64,000 nt of DNA from Paenibacillus sanguinis 2301083 = DSM 16941 (GCF_000374825.1 NZ_KB895377.1:186001-250000), one strand, 5' to 3'; positions 52,933 to 62,542 are shown, numbered from the stretch's first letter. A program made the numbers and translations. The notes: a model not told the origin generated them from the sequence alone.

Positions 52933-55212
52933 ATGTCAACCAAGAAAACGGATCTGGACATCGTTCAAGGAGACATTGACACACTGCACCTGGGGAATTT
53001 GAAAACGGTCGAGTTTGATATCCATTTGCCATCAACCGGGAAGAACGGTACCCGCATTACCTGGAAGTCCAAGGATGACCGTTGGATTGATGGCACAGGC
53101 AAGGTCAAGCAGCCCGAATACGGGAAGGGAGACCGGGTGGTTCCGCTGACCGCTACTTTCGAGTACGGGGAAGCTCAAATGCAGAAGGTCTTTGAGGTTA
53201 CCATTCTGGAGGAGAAAAATACGATTCAGGTCCAGAAAATTTTTCCTGTCGAGATTCACCAACAGGTCAATCAGAAGTTCCATCTGCCTGCGGCAGTTGC
53301 GATTCAGACAGTTAGCGGGGATATTTTGTCTCATGCTGTCACCTGGAAAGAGGGAGATGAGCGTTGCTTCTCCAATCCTGGTGAATATAAGGCTGACGGT
53401 CAGCTTAAGGATACGGTCTATGAGGTAGGAGCGGTAATGGTTGTAGGAAATGAAGTGAAGGCAACGCGCGTGAAGACGCGTCAATTGGATGATATTGCGG
53501 TGCAGCAGGTGCAGCTTGAAGGAGCCTCCTTGCTAAAAACAGCGCAGGATCGGAGACTGCAATTCCTGCTGGGCGTTAATGATGATCAGATGCTCTATAA
53601 CTTCCGGAAAGCCGCAGGGCTGGATACGCTTGAAGCGCCTGCGATGATCGGCTGGGATTCGGACGACAGCTTGCTGAAGGGTCATACTACCGGGCACTAT
53701 CTTTCGGCTTTGGCCTTGAGCTATGCGTCCACCGGGAACGAAGAAATTCATCGCAAGTTGACCTATATGGTTGCCGAGCTGGAAAAGGTGCAGGCAGCGT
53801 TTGCCGCCGATGGCCGTTATCATTACGGCTTCCTTAGCGCCTACTCCGAGGAACAGTTCGACTTGCTGGAGAAATACACAAGGTATCCGGAAATCTGGGC
53901 GCCTTATTATACACTGCACAAGATTCTGGCTGGCCTGCTGGATAGCTATCACAAGGCGGGGATTGAGCAGGCGCTGACCATCGCTGATAAGGTGGGAGAC
54001 TGGGTGTACAACCGATTAAGCGTACTCCCTCATGAGCAGTTGAAGAGAATGTGGGGGCTGTATATCGCCGGAGAATTTGGCGGCATCAATGAGTCTTTTG
54101 CCGAGTTGTACACGTATACGCAGAAGGAGCGGCATCTGATGGCTGCCAAGCTGTTCGACAACGACCGCTTGTTCTTCCCGATGGAGCAGCAGGTGGATGC
54201 TCTGGGAGCGATGCATGCCAACCAGCATATCCCGCAAATTGTCGGAGCATTCAAAATATTTGAAGCGGCCGGCGAGCAGAGATACTATGACATCGCTAAA
54301 TTTTTCTGGAATTCGGTGGTGGATGCTCATATCTATTCGATTGGCGGCACGGGGGAAGGGGAAATGTTCAAGCAGCCGTACAAGATCGGCGCGCATATTA
54401 CGGAGCATACGGCGGAGACCTGTGCCTCCTACAATATGCTCAAGCTGACCAAGCAGCTTTACATGTACGAGAAGGATGTAAAGTATATGGACTATTACGA
54501 ACGTACCCTGCTTAATCATATTCTGGCCACAACGGATCAGGAGTGTCTGGGGGCCAGCACCTATTTCATGCCAACGAGCCCTGGCGGTCAAAAGGGGTAT
54601 GATGAAGAGAACTCCTGCTGCCACGGAACCGGATTGGAGAATCACTTCAAGTATGGGGAATCCATCTATTTCGTAGATGACGATGCGCTGTATGTCAACT
54701 TGTTTGTGCCTTCGCTGCTGAAGGATGAGGATAAGGGATTGCATGTCGTGCAATCCGTACCCGAAATGTTTAACGGAGAGGTCGATCTGCGAATCGAGGC
54801 CTTGAAGCGGGCACAGCTTAAAGTGCGTAAGCCTTATTGGCATCATGGAGAGGTTGTAGTGACCGTCAATCAGACTCCAGTGAAGGAGGTAGAAGAGGAT
54901 GGCTATATCGTACTTTCGCAGCCATGGAGCAAGGGGGATCGGGTGAGCATTGCTTTTGCACCAGAGCTGCGCCTGGAGTTCACCCCGGATCAAGGGGATA
55001 CGGCCTCGCTGGCCTTCGGCCCCTATATTCTGGCGGCGGTCTCGGAGCAGCGGGAATACCTTCAACTGCCGGTGAACGGAGAAAATCTGGCAGCTCATTT
55101 TGAGCGGATACCCGATACAAATCGATTTACTTACAAGCAGGGCAATATCGAATTTGCGCCCTTAGCCGAGCTTAATCATGAGCATTATCATTTATATGTG
55201 AAGACCGTGTAG
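52933..55212 (+). CDS. GH127-type beta-L-arabinofuranosidase with N-terminal Ig-like domains
   Basis: The 759-residue enzyme starts with two beta-sandwich (bacterial Ig-like) domains of about 90 residues each and then a GH127-type (alpha/alpha)6 barrel and beta domains. The zinc-thiolate active site of this family is visible: Glu495 and Cys497 in TAETCASYN and Cys562-Cys563 in SCCHGTGLE, one of them the nucleophile. It removes beta-L-arabinofuranose from arabinosides. No signal peptide is seen, so the substrate must be imported. ATG 52933 follows GGGGAGG. GH146 is a close alternative family. Confidence 0.88.
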   Translation: MSTKKTDLDIVQGDIDTLHLGNLKTVEFDIHLPSTGKNGTRITWKSKDDRWIDGTGKVKQPEYGKGDRVVPLTATFEYGEAQMQKVFEVTILEEKNTIQVQKIFPVEIHQQVNQKFHLPAAVAIQTVSGDILSHAVTWKEGDERCFSNPGEYKADGQLKDTVYEVGAVMVVGNEVKATRVKTRQLDDIAVQQVQLEGASLLKTAQDRRLQFLLGVNDDQMLYNFRKAAGLDTLEAPAMIGWDSDDSLLKGHTTGHYLSALALSYASTGNEEIHRKLTYMVAELEKVQAAFAADGRYHYGFLSAYSEEQFDLLEKYTRYPEIWAPYYTLHKILAGLLDSYHKAGIEQALTIADKVGDWVYNRLSVLPHEQLKRMWGLYIAGEFGGINESFAELYTYTQKERHLMAAKLFDNDRLFFPMEQQVDALGAMHANQHIPQIVGAFKIFEAAGEQRYYDIAKFFWNSVVDAHIYSIGGTGEGEMFKQPYKIGAHITEHTAETCASYNMLKLTKQLYMYEKDVKYMDYYERTLLNHILATTDQECLGASTYFMPTSPGGQKGYDEENSCCHGTGLENHFKYGESIYFVDDDALYVNLFVPSLLKDEDKGLHVVQSVPEMFNGEVDLRIEALKRAQLKVRKPYWHHGEVVVTVNQTPVKEVEEDGYIVLSQPWSKGDRVSIAFAPELRLEFTPDQGDTASLAFGPYILAAVSEQREYLQLPVNGENLAAHFERIPDTNRFTYKQGNIEFAPLAELNHEHYHLYVKTV

Positions 55213-55217
55213 CTGGA

Positions 55218-55243
55218 GAAAGGGGGACCTTCCCCCTTTCTTT
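55218..55243 (+). terminator. Short hairpin after the GH127 gene
   Basis: GAAAGGGGGA / TCCCCCTTTC is a perfect 10-bp stem with a T-rich tail, in the 55-bp gap to the M24 peptidase gene; partial read-through is likely. Confidence 0.7.
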
Positions 55244-55267
55244 CTATTTCTATCAGGAGATGAGAAG

Positions 55268-56347
55268 ATGGAGCGTATAACGCGTTTACTTGATAAAATG
55301 AAAGAGGAAGGGCTGCCAGCTCTATATGTAAGCAACCCGAAAAATGTCCGCTATTTGTGTGGGTTCACCGGAGAGGATTCCTGTCTGCTCTTAACCCCGG
55401 ATATGGTATTCTTCATTACAGATAGCCGGTATGTTGAGCAAGCCGCGGAAGAGCTGGATAGCCGGATTCAGAGGATCTGTTGGACCCGTTCTCTGCCGGA
55501 TGAGGCAGCAGAGCTGGTTCGCAAGCAGGGGATTGCCGAAATTGGCTTTGAGGGCGGGCATCTGAGCTACAGTGACGGAGAGTTGTTCAGAACGGTGGTG
55601 CCTGCCAAGACACGGGTTGTGGATGGCTGGATTGAGGAGCTCCGGGCGGTAAAAGATGAATCGGAAATAAGAAAGATTGTTGAGGCCGTCAAAATTGCGG
55701 ATCAGACATTTATGCACATCCTGAATTTCATCCGTCCCGGTGTATCAGAGAAGCAAGTGGCGAATGAAATGGAATACTTCATGAAGAAGATTGGCTCTGA
55801 GAAGACCTCATTTGAAACGATTGTAGCTTCCGGTGTCCGCTCCTCTTATCCGCATGGGGAAGCCAGCGATAAGATTATTGAACTTGGGGATACGGTCATT
55901 CTTGATTTTGGGGCAACCTACCAGGGCTATGTATCTGACATCACAAGGACGATTGCCGTAGGAGAACCTAACCCTAAGCTGACCGAAATCTATGGCTGGG
56001 TGCTGGAGGCCGGCCAGGCCGGGATTGGCGCGATTCGTGGCGGGATGAAGAGCAAAGAGCTGGATGCCATCATCCGTAATCCTTTGATCAGAGAACAGGT
56101 GAATGAATATTTCAATCATGGGGCTGGTCACAGCATCGGGCTGGATATCCATGAGGCTCCCTACATCAGCTATCGTTCTGATTATGAGTTTCGGGAACAT
56201 GCGGTTATGACGATTGAACCGGGCTTGTATTTACCCGGAATTGGCGGCATCCGAATTGAGGACGATGTGCTGGTTGGCAAGGAGATTAGTCGGGTACTGA
56301 CCAAATCACCGAAGCAGGACTTTATTGTCTTGCCTTTTTATGATTAA
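55268..56347 (+). CDS. M24B peptidase (Xaa-Pro dipeptidase/aminopeptidase P-like)
   Basis: The 359-residue protein has a creatinase-like N-terminal domain (YVSNPKNVRYLCGFTGE) and a pita-bread metallopeptidase domain (about 135-355). The five metal ligands are visible: two Asp in ILDFGATYQGYVSDITRT, His in HGAGHSIGLDIHE, Glu in MTIEPGLYLPG and Glu in GIRIEDDVLV. It should cleave Xaa-Pro bonds in peptides in the cytoplasm, with Mn or Co. CAGGAGATG precedes ATG. Its place behind a GH127 gene has no clear metabolic reason. The 205-bp gap that follows holds CCCGGCgcatGCCGGG and a spaced AATCATTTG/CAAATGATT pair. Confidence 0.92.
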   Translation: MERITRLLDKMKEEGLPALYVSNPKNVRYLCGFTGEDSCLLLTPDMVFFITDSRYVEQAAEELDSRIQRICWTRSLPDEAAELVRKQGIAEIGFEGGHLSYSDGELFRTVVPAKTRVVDGWIEELRAVKDESEIRKIVEAVKIADQTFMHILNFIRPGVSEKQVANEMEYFMKKIGSEKTSFETIVASGVRSSYPHGEASDKIIELGDTVILDFGATYQGYVSDITRTIAVGEPNPKLTEIYGWVLEAGQAGIGAIRGGMKSKELDAIIRNPLIREQVNEYFNHGAGHSIGLDIHEAPYISYRSDYEFREHAVMTIEPGLYLPGIGGIRIEDDVLVGKEISRVLTKSPKQDFIVLPFYD

Positions 56348-56552
56348 GCCAGTTCTCCCGGCGCATGCCGGGATAGGGCAACCAGGTCGGGGCCAACCTC
56401 AAGAAGGAATCACTATGATAATCATTTGTTCAGATATGCCGTCTATTCAGGAATATAGGGCAGGATTATGAGCAAATGATTGTTTCTGAAATGCTTCAAT
56501 GAAATGTAATGTGAAGGAGTAATGATTATATTTCATTGGAGGTCAAAACGGT

Positions 56553-58100
56553 ATGAAAAACAAATCTTTCACCCTCTTGCTGACCGCGATTCTGACGCTA
56601 AGCCTTGTGCTGGCTGGTTGTGGAAGCGGCAACAATGTAGGGGGCAACGGCAGCGCAGCGACAACAGATACGGCTCCGTCGACCGCGGAGGATCAGTCTG
56701 AAGCGCCGCAAGGGCCAACGGAGATTACGATTATGCTTCCGCTTAACACGTCCGAAACTCCACCAGATACCATTAAGACCGAGCTTGAGAAATTAACAAA
56801 CACGAAGCTGACATATCAATTTTTCCCCGCAGATACGTACGAAGAGAAATTAAACACCGCTTTTGCGACAAGCTCTCTGCCTCAAGTTACCTACCTCAAA
56901 AATCAGACTACATTTATTCAGATGAAGGAAGCTATTAAAGATGGACAGTTCTGGGAAATCGAACCCTACCTGGGCGAATTCCCGAACCTGAGCAAGATGA
57001 AAACTGAAATTCTGAACAATACCAGGGTCGACGGCAAGCTGTATTCGCTGTACATCGGCAGACCGTTGGCTCGGCAAGGCATGATTTACCGCAAGGACTG
57101 GGCGGATAAGCTGGGGATATCCGCACCGGCTAACGTCGATGAATTGTTCGAGATGGCCAAGGCATTTACGGAACAGGATCCTGACGGCAATGGACAGAAG
57201 GATACCATCGGACTTGTTGACCGCAATGAACTGGTTTATGGAGCGTTCAAGACGGTCTCCGCCTGGTTCGGTACACCAAACAATTGGGGAGAGAAGGACG
57301 GAAGCCTGCAGCCGGAATTCATGTTCCCGCAATATGTGGACACCATGGACTTTTTTAAGAAGCTTCGTGATAACGGTTACATGAATCAGGACTTTGCAGC
57401 AACAAGCAAAACGGATGCTGTTAACATGTTCACCAGCGGTAAGGCCGGTATGTATATCGGCGGTTCCATGCAGGATATCGACTCGCTGAACAAGGATTTG
57501 ATCAAGAACGCACCTGATGCAGTGCTGGATACGCATAGCATGGTTGCCGGAAAAGACGGAGCATTTGCGCAATGGATGATTCCGGGCTATAACAATATCG
57601 TCTTGTTCCCCAAATCCTCGGTGAAGAGCGAGGAGGAGCTCAAGAAGCTGCTGGCGTTCTTCGACAAGATGATGACACCTGAAGTAGCCAATTTGATGTA
57701 TTGGGGCATCGAAGGAACGCATTATACGGTAGTGGATGGCAAGGCCAAGGTGACGGACGACAAGGAATTGATCGAACGGGAAGTGAAGCCGTTCAAAGAC
57801 AGCGTAATCGGTGAATTTGAGACGAACGGAATGTATGAAAGCTATAACACCTTGCCTGGGCGGATTCATGCGGAAGAGCTGATTAAGGAAAATGTGAAGG
57901 TTGGGGTGCCAGACCCAACAGCGGCATTGGATTCGCCAACCTATACGTCAAAGGGTGTAGAATTGCAGCAAATTATTACCGATGCCACTTACCAATATAT
58001 TTATGGCCAAATTGATCAGGCCGGCTTTGATCAGGCCGTGGAGCAGTGGAAATCTCGCGGTGGGGACAAAATTATTGAAGAATACAACGCCGCCAAATAA
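56553..58100 (+). CDS. Extracellular sugar-binding lipoprotein (ABC transporter)
   Basis: The 515-residue protein has a lipoprotein signal (FTLLLTAILTLSLVLAGC, lipobox VLAGC) followed by a Gly/Ser/Thr-rich linker and an LplA-like binding domain (ITIMLPLNTSETPPDTIK, GQFWEIEPYLGEFPNL, DPDGNGQKDTIGLVDRNELV, a calcium-loop-like stretch). It is the first gene of an importer operon with two permeases. TTGGAGG precedes ATG. The substrate is unknown; the nearby GH127 gene makes an arabinoside plausible. Confidence 0.9.
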   Translation: MKNKSFTLLLTAILTLSLVLAGCGSGNNVGGNGSAATTDTAPSTAEDQSEAPQGPTEITIMLPLNTSETPPDTIKTELEKLTNTKLTYQFFPADTYEEKLNTAFATSSLPQVTYLKNQTTFIQMKEAIKDGQFWEIEPYLGEFPNLSKMKTEILNNTRVDGKLYSLYIGRPLARQGMIYRKDWADKLGISAPANVDELFEMAKAFTEQDPDGNGQKDTIGLVDRNELVYGAFKTVSAWFGTPNNWGEKDGSLQPEFMFPQYVDTMDFFKKLRDNGYMNQDFAATSKTDAVNMFTSGKAGMYIGGSMQDIDSLNKDLIKNAPDAVLDTHSMVAGKDGAFAQWMIPGYNNIVLFPKSSVKSEEELKKLLAFFDKMMTPEVANLMYWGIEGTHYTVVDGKAKVTDDKELIEREVKPFKDSVIGEFETNGMYESYNTLPGRIHAEELIKENVKVGVPDPTAALDSPTYTSKGVELQQIITDATYQYIYGQIDQAGFDQAVEQWKSRGGDKIIEEYNAAK

Positions 58101-58179
58101 ATGAATGACTGGGCAGGCTATCGGAGCAAATTCTCCATAGCCTGCTCAAATGAATTATGAAGCAGAGAGGAAGAGACAC

Positions 58180-59148
58180 ATGCAGGAAGCAACCGCTCCG
58201 TCGACCGCTGGACCGGGGCTCAAGCCTCGCAAACGCCGGAATACAGGTGAGCTCCAAAGGCGGATATGGCGAAACAAATGGCTTTATGTCATGCTGCTGC
58301 CAGGATTGATTTATTTTATCATTTTCAAATATTTGCCCATGTACGGACTAATCATCTCCTTCCAGAACTATAAGCCTTATAACGGGATTATGGGCAGTGA
58401 ATGGGTTGGCATGGAGCATTTTAAACGATTGTTCACAGAACCGGATTTCCTGAACATTTTGATGAATACCATTATTTTGTTCGCGCTTAACCTGTTTATT
58501 TATTTCCCGGTGCCGATTATATTGGCACTCATGCTTAATGAATTGCGGGGCAGCTTCTTTAAACGGTTGTTCCAGACGCTAGTCTATTTACCGCATTTTA
58601 TGTCATGGGTCATTATCGTTTCGATTACCTACGTCATGGTGACGATGGATGGCGGCATCATTAACGAGCTGCTCGTTTATCTCGGCTTCGAGAAGATCAA
58701 CTTCTTGCTGAATCCCGATTGGTTCAGGCCGATCTACATTCTTCAAGTCATATGGAGAGAAGCAGGTTGGGGAACGATTATTTACTTGGCGGCTATTGCG
58801 GCCGTCGATCCGGGATTGTATGAAGCAGCCCGGATGGATGGGGCGGGTCGGCTCCGTCAGGTTTGGCATATTACACTTCCGGCGATTCGGGGCGTGATTA
58901 TTACACTGTTCATCTTGAAGATTGGGCATGTTCTTGATCTTGGGTTCGAGCACGTGTATCTGCTGCTGAATTCAATGAACCGCGGAGTTGCGGAGATCAT
59001 TGATACTTACGTATACACTGCCGGATTACGGCAGGGGCAATATAGCTATAGTACAGCGATTGGGTTCTTCAAATCGATTATTGGCTTGATTATGGTTATG
59101 CTGGTCAATAAAATATCCAAGAAAATGGGAGAAGAGGGCGTTTATTAA
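58180..59148 (+). CDS. Carbohydrate ABC transporter permease (LplB/COG4209 type)
   Basis: The 322-residue protein has a basic N-terminal tail, about six membrane helices (NKWLYVMLLPGLIYFIIFKYL first) and the EAA loop YEAARMDGAGRLRQVWHITLPAIRG. The motif FKYLPMYGLIISFQNYKPY marks the LplB group. ATG 58180 follows AGAGGAAG; the upstream in-frame ATG at 58150 has no ribosome site. It works with the preceding binding protein and the next permease; the ATPase must be encoded elsewhere. Confidence 0.88.
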   Translation: MQEATAPSTAGPGLKPRKRRNTGELQRRIWRNKWLYVMLLPGLIYFIIFKYLPMYGLIISFQNYKPYNGIMGSEWVGMEHFKRLFTEPDFLNILMNTIILFALNLFIYFPVPIILALMLNELRGSFFKRLFQTLVYLPHFMSWVIIVSITYVMVTMDGGIINELLVYLGFEKINFLLNPDWFRPIYILQVIWREAGWGTIIYLAAIAAVDPGLYEAARMDGAGRLRQVWHITLPAIRGVIITLFILKIGHVLDLGFEHVYLLLNSMNRGVAEIIDTYVYTAGLRQGQYSYSTAIGFFKSIIGLIMVMLVNKISKKMGEEGVY

Positions 59149-59200
59149 TGCTTGTCCTAAAGAGTAAGATATCAGCCCCGAGAAGGTTGGAGGAGTTCAA

Positions 59201-60076
59201 ATGGTAGAGGATAGATCCATTGCCGGCAGAGTTTACGCTGCCATTAATTTTACACTGTTGGCCATCATCGCCCTGATTACAGTGCTGCCTTTTATCCATG
59301 TCGTAGCTGGTTCGTTCACGACGAATGCGGAGCTGGCGGCGAATAAATTCGTATTGATCCCGAAGGTGTGGAGCCTGGAGGCTTATAAATTCATCTTCTC
59401 GACGAATACGATATTCAAAGCTATGGGTGTATCGATTGGCGTTACGTTGTTCGGTACTGTGTTCAGCATGATGCTCACGGCGTTGATGGCTTACGCCTTG
59501 GCCCGGAAAGATCTCGATGGCCGCAAGACGATCAATTTCATGGTTGTATTTACGATGTTGTTCAATGGCGGCTTGATTCCTACGTTTCTGGTCGTGAAGG
59601 AGATGGGGATGATCGACTCCTATGCCTCGCTAATCATCCCGTCAGCGATCAGTGCCTTTAATATGATTATTCTGAAAAATTTCTTTCAAAACATTCCCGA
59701 AGGCTTGGAGGAGTCGGCCAAAATTGATGGCTGCAGTGACTTCGGTATTCTCTTCCGGATTGTGCTGCCATTGTCCTTGCCCGCTATTGCAACGATCTCC
59801 TTGTTCTATGCAGTGACGTATTGGAATACCTATATGTCGGCTATTCTGTATTTAAATGATAGCGCAAAATGGCCCATTCAAATCTTGCTCCGGCAAATTG
59901 TCGTGCTTGCAAGCGGACTGGACCATAGCTCGACATTGGACGGCACGGTGCCCCCTCCCGATCAGACAATCAAGATGGCAGTTATCGTGGTGGCGACCAT
60001 ACCGATTCTGCTGGTGTATCCGTTCCTGCAAAAGCATTTTGCCAAAGGAGCTCTGCTGGGCTCGATGAAAGGCTAG
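59201..60076 (+). CDS. Carbohydrate ABC transporter permease (LplC/COG0395 type)
   Basis: The 291-residue protein has six membrane helices, MLFNGGLIPTFLVVKEMGMID in the middle, the EAA loop EESAKIDGCSDFGILFRIVLPLSLP and the typical end FAKGALLGSMKG. It pairs with the preceding permease. TTGGAGG precedes ATG in a 52-bp gap. It closes the operon, which is followed by a strong terminator. Confidence 0.9.
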   Translation: MVEDRSIAGRVYAAINFTLLAIIALITVLPFIHVVAGSFTTNAELAANKFVLIPKVWSLEAYKFIFSTNTIFKAMGVSIGVTLFGTVFSMMLTALMAYALARKDLDGRKTINFMVVFTMLFNGGLIPTFLVVKEMGMIDSYASLIIPSAISAFNMIILKNFFQNIPEGLEESAKIDGCSDFGILFRIVLPLSLPAIATISLFYAVTYWNTYMSAILYLNDSAKWPIQILLRQIVVLASGLDHSSTLDGTVPPPDQTIKMAVIVVATIPILLVYPFLQKHFAKGALLGSMKG

Positions 60077-60141
60077 TATTTAGTGATTGCCAGAATGGTG
60101 GTGATCCATTAGGCCCTAGAAAAATTTTGCGCCATTCAAGC

Positions 60142-60178
60142 CCTCGAATTGTCTTTGTGACAATTCGAGGGTTTTTTA
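60142..60178 (+). terminator. Intrinsic terminator of the importer operon
   Basis: CCCTCGAATTGT / ACAATTCGAGGG is a perfect 12-bp stem with a 7-base loop and a TTTTTT tail. Confidence 0.95.
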
Positions 60179-60200
60179 CGTTGTCAAAGAGTATAAACCA

Positions 60201-60214
60201 GGAAAGCGCTAACA
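60201..60214. promoter_or_regulatory. Putative CcpA site (cre) before the Gfo/Idh operon
   Basis: GGAAAGCGCTAACA matches the cre consensus TGNAANCGNTNNCA at every fixed position but the first. It lies 18 bp before the proposed -35 box of the next promoter. Confidence 0.6.
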
Positions 60215-60231
60215 ACTGCAAAAAATAACCG

Positions 60232-60261
60232 TTGACTTTCTCAAAAGAAATGTAATAATAA
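60232..60261 (+). promoter_or_regulatory. Promoter of the Gfo/Idh importer operon
   Basis: TTGACT, an 18-base spacer and TAATAA. It would give a leader of about 270 bases containing the two TTTGCSGCAAA sites, with no ORF I trust in that 463-bp gap. Confidence 0.55.
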
Positions 60262-60273
60262 AGTTAATAAAAA

Positions 60274-60514
60274 TTTGCCGCAAATAATTAATATTTACTA
60301 CGCAAATTTCAAAGGAGTAGAGAATTCGATCTTGCTTTTTGCTACAGAATGGGATTTGCGCTGTTCCTTGGGAATCAGTACTTCAAGAGGGTGTTTGGTC
60401 AGGTTGTGCAGTAGGTAGTAGCAAAATATGGAGGGATAATGCTTGTTTTTATCCCTTGAGAAGCTATTCGCGTCAAATAATATGGCAATAAGACAATCTA
60501 TTATTTGCGGCAAA
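60274..60514. repeat. Spaced perfect 15-bp inverted repeat
   Basis: TTTGCCGCAAATAAT (60274-60288) and ATTATTTGCGGCAAA (60500-60514) are exact inverted copies 211 bases apart. Each contains the odd palindrome TTTGC-S-GCAAA. The right copy ends 7 bases before the AAGGAG of the oxidoreductase gene. They may be two operators for a looping repressor or the ends of a 241-bp MITE-like element. Confidence 0.55.
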
Positions 60515-60539
60515 AAATAAGAAAAGGAGTATGACAACT

Positions 60540-61652
60540 ATGGGCAAGATCAGAATGGGGTTTATTGGTGTTGGCGATATGGGTTCGCATCACTGCATGG
60601 GATTTGACCGACTGGAAGAATGTGAGGTGCGGTACATATGCGATATGAATGAGTCGAATGTGGAACGGACACTCAAAGAACTGCGTCATAGCAGCCCAAC
60701 CATCTGTTCCGACTATCATGATTTGCTGGGCAAGGAGGATCTGGATGCGGTCGTCATCAGCGTACCGAACTATATGCACCGGCAAATTGCGGTTGCGTTT
60801 CTGGAAGCCGGAAAGCATGTATTTCTGGAAAAGCCGATTGCTCATACCCTGGAGGATTGCGACGCTATCATTACAGCGGCGGAGAAGCATGAGCGGGTGC
60901 TGCAAATCGGGCTGGTCTACCGTTACTCCAACCTGTACCGCAGAATGGCGCATGAGATTGGGGAGAAGCGGTTAGGCGATGTAAAAATGATGTGGTGTAA
61001 GGAATTCCGCGATTCATTCCCGCCAGCCGATTGGTTTTATGACAAATCCAAATCGGGGGGGTCCATTGTTGAGAAGGATTGCCATCACTTTGATATCTTC
61101 AACTGGATGATTGGAGCCACCCCGGTTCGAGTGTTTGCTTCCGGGGGACAGCACATCATTAAGCAGGGGCAGAGAAATCTGATTCAGAATTCTTACAGCC
61201 ATTATCCAGCAAAATATATTGACGATTCTTCTGTAGTCGACCATGCCTTCATCACTATTGACTATGATAACGGAAGCAAGGCGAACCTGGGTCTATGTCT
61301 GTACCTCAAGCCACGGAATCTATCGGATGATGGCCTGGAATTCGGTCTGATCGGCAGCAACGGGGCTCAGATGCTGGCTAGAAATGACAAGACTATCGAC
61401 ATTACAGGCGGACATGATTGCAGCCGTGATCATCTCGAAGTGGATGTGACCTCCGATTCCATCGAAGGTGGACACACGGGCGGGCAAACACAGCGTATTG
61501 ATTTCCTGGAATGTATACGTACGGGCAAGCAGCCGTTTGCCAGCGCTCAGGTAGGCCGAAATGCTTTGCTAATCGCCTTGGCCGCAGAGAAATCCATCGT
61601 TGAGGAACGTTATGTGTATGTACAGGAACTCCAAGACCACGGGGTGTTGTGA
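60540..61652 (+). CDS. Gfo/Idh/MocA-family NAD(P)-dependent oxidoreductase
   Basis: The 370-residue protein has an N-terminal Rossmann domain (MGFIGVGDMGSHHCMGFDRL), the catalytic-region motif HVFLEKPIAHTLEDC with Lys, and a C-terminal alpha/beta domain with EKDCHHFDIFNWMIGATP. Family members oxidise or epimerise sugars, inositols or uronates. As first gene of a sugar-importer operon it probably handles the imported sugar. ATG 60540 has AAGGAG 11 bases upstream; ATG 60531 is nearer but only 2 bases from it. Its stop overlaps the next start (TGATG). Confidence 0.87.
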   Translation: MGKIRMGFIGVGDMGSHHCMGFDRLEECEVRYICDMNESNVERTLKELRHSSPTICSDYHDLLGKEDLDAVVISVPNYMHRQIAVAFLEAGKHVFLEKPIAHTLEDCDAIITAAEKHERVLQIGLVYRYSNLYRRMAHEIGEKRLGDVKMMWCKEFRDSFPPADWFYDKSKSGGSIVEKDCHHFDIFNWMIGATPVRVFASGGQHIIKQGQRNLIQNSYSHYPAKYIDDSSVVDHAFITIDYDNGSKANLGLCLYLKPRNLSDDGLEFGLIGSNGAQMLARNDKTIDITGGHDCSRDHLEVDVTSDSIEGGHTGGQTQRIDFLECIRTGKQPFASAQVGRNALLIALAAEKSIVEERYVYVQELQDHGVL

Positions 61653-62542
61653 TGATTACTTCGAGTAGAAAAGATACGCTGGGCTTTTTTCTATTCATTA
61701 TGCCTTGGATGGTCGGTTTCTGCGTCTTCTTCCTGGTTCCCTTCGGTACTTCTGTCTTCTATGCATTTACAGACGCCAAGCTGCCGGGTTCCACCGATTA
61801 TCAATTCGTTGGCATCAGCAACTTTATAGAGATGCTGAAAAGCCCGATTTTCGCCAAGAGCGTGTTCAATACAATGTACTTCGTGCTGCTCGGGGTACCC
61901 ATCGTGACCGCAGGCATGCTGCTGCTGGCTACACTATTGAATTTCAAGGTGAAGGGTATCGCTTTGTACCGGACATTTTATTACCTGCCTACACTTGTGC
62001 CTATCGTAGCCACGGTCATTATATGGCGGCTGGTATTTAATGCAGAGTTCGGAATATTGAATGCTGCTCTCGGTATATTTGGTGCCGACAAGATTGATTG
62101 GCTAGGCGGTGAGCATACCATCAAGCCGGTCATTATCTTGCTTCAGGTATGGATTTCCGGTAGTGGGGTGCTGATCTTCCTGGCTGCTTTGAAGAATGTC
62201 CCCCGACACTTGTATGAAGCAGCGGAAATTGATGGAGCAAGCCAGGTTCGGCGATTCTTCTCCATTACGCTGCCGATGATCAGCTCATCCATTCTATTTG
62301 TTGTCATTATTCAAACGATGTATAACTTCCAGATGTTCACGGAGGCGATGCTGCTATCGAAGGGCGGACCCAACTATGCTTCCTATACCTTTGTTTATAA
62401 CATCTATAAATCGGCCTTTACCGATTTGAAATTCAGTATGGCCATGGCTCAATCAATCTTCCTGTTTGTACTCATTGCCCTGGTGACCACAACGCTTATG
62501 AAATTATCCAATCGGTATGTTTATAATGAATCCGGAAATTAG
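61652..62542 (+). CDS. Carbohydrate ABC transporter permease (MalF/UgpA, COG1175 type)
   Basis: The 296-residue protein has six membrane helices, starting LGFFLFIMPWMVGFCVFFLVPFGTS, and the EAA loop YEAAEIDGASQVRRFFSITLPM. It belongs to the CUT1 MalF-type group, unlike the LplB-type permeases of the other two operons. The start overlaps the oxidoreductase stop by one base (TGATG); GTG 61649 is in frame as an alternative. It pairs with the next permease. Confidence 0.9.
   Translation: MITSSRKDTLGFFLFIMPWMVGFCVFFLVPFGTSVFYAFTDAKLPGSTDYQFVGISNFIEMLKSPIFAKSVFNTMYFVLLGVPIVTAGMLLLATLLNFKVKGIALYRTFYYLPTLVPIVATVIIWRLVFNAEFGILNAALGIFGADKIDWLGGEHTIKPVIILLQVWISGSGVLIFLAALKNVPRHLYEAAEIDGASQVRRFFSITLPMISSSILFVVIIQTMYNFQMFTEAMLLSKGGPNYASYTFVYNIYKSAFTDLKFSMAMAQSIFLFVLIALVTTTLMKLSNRYVYNESGN

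Noticed and set aside
56411..56481. AATCATTTG / CAAATGATT pair before the binding-protein gene as an operator
   Set aside because: Nine-base arms 44 bases apart in AT-rich DNA are easily due to chance and no regulator is adjacent.
60298..60537. 79-codon minus-strand ORF in the Gfo/Idh leader
   Set aside because: It spans the inverted repeat and the ribosome site of the real gene, has no ribosome site of its own and resembles no family I know.
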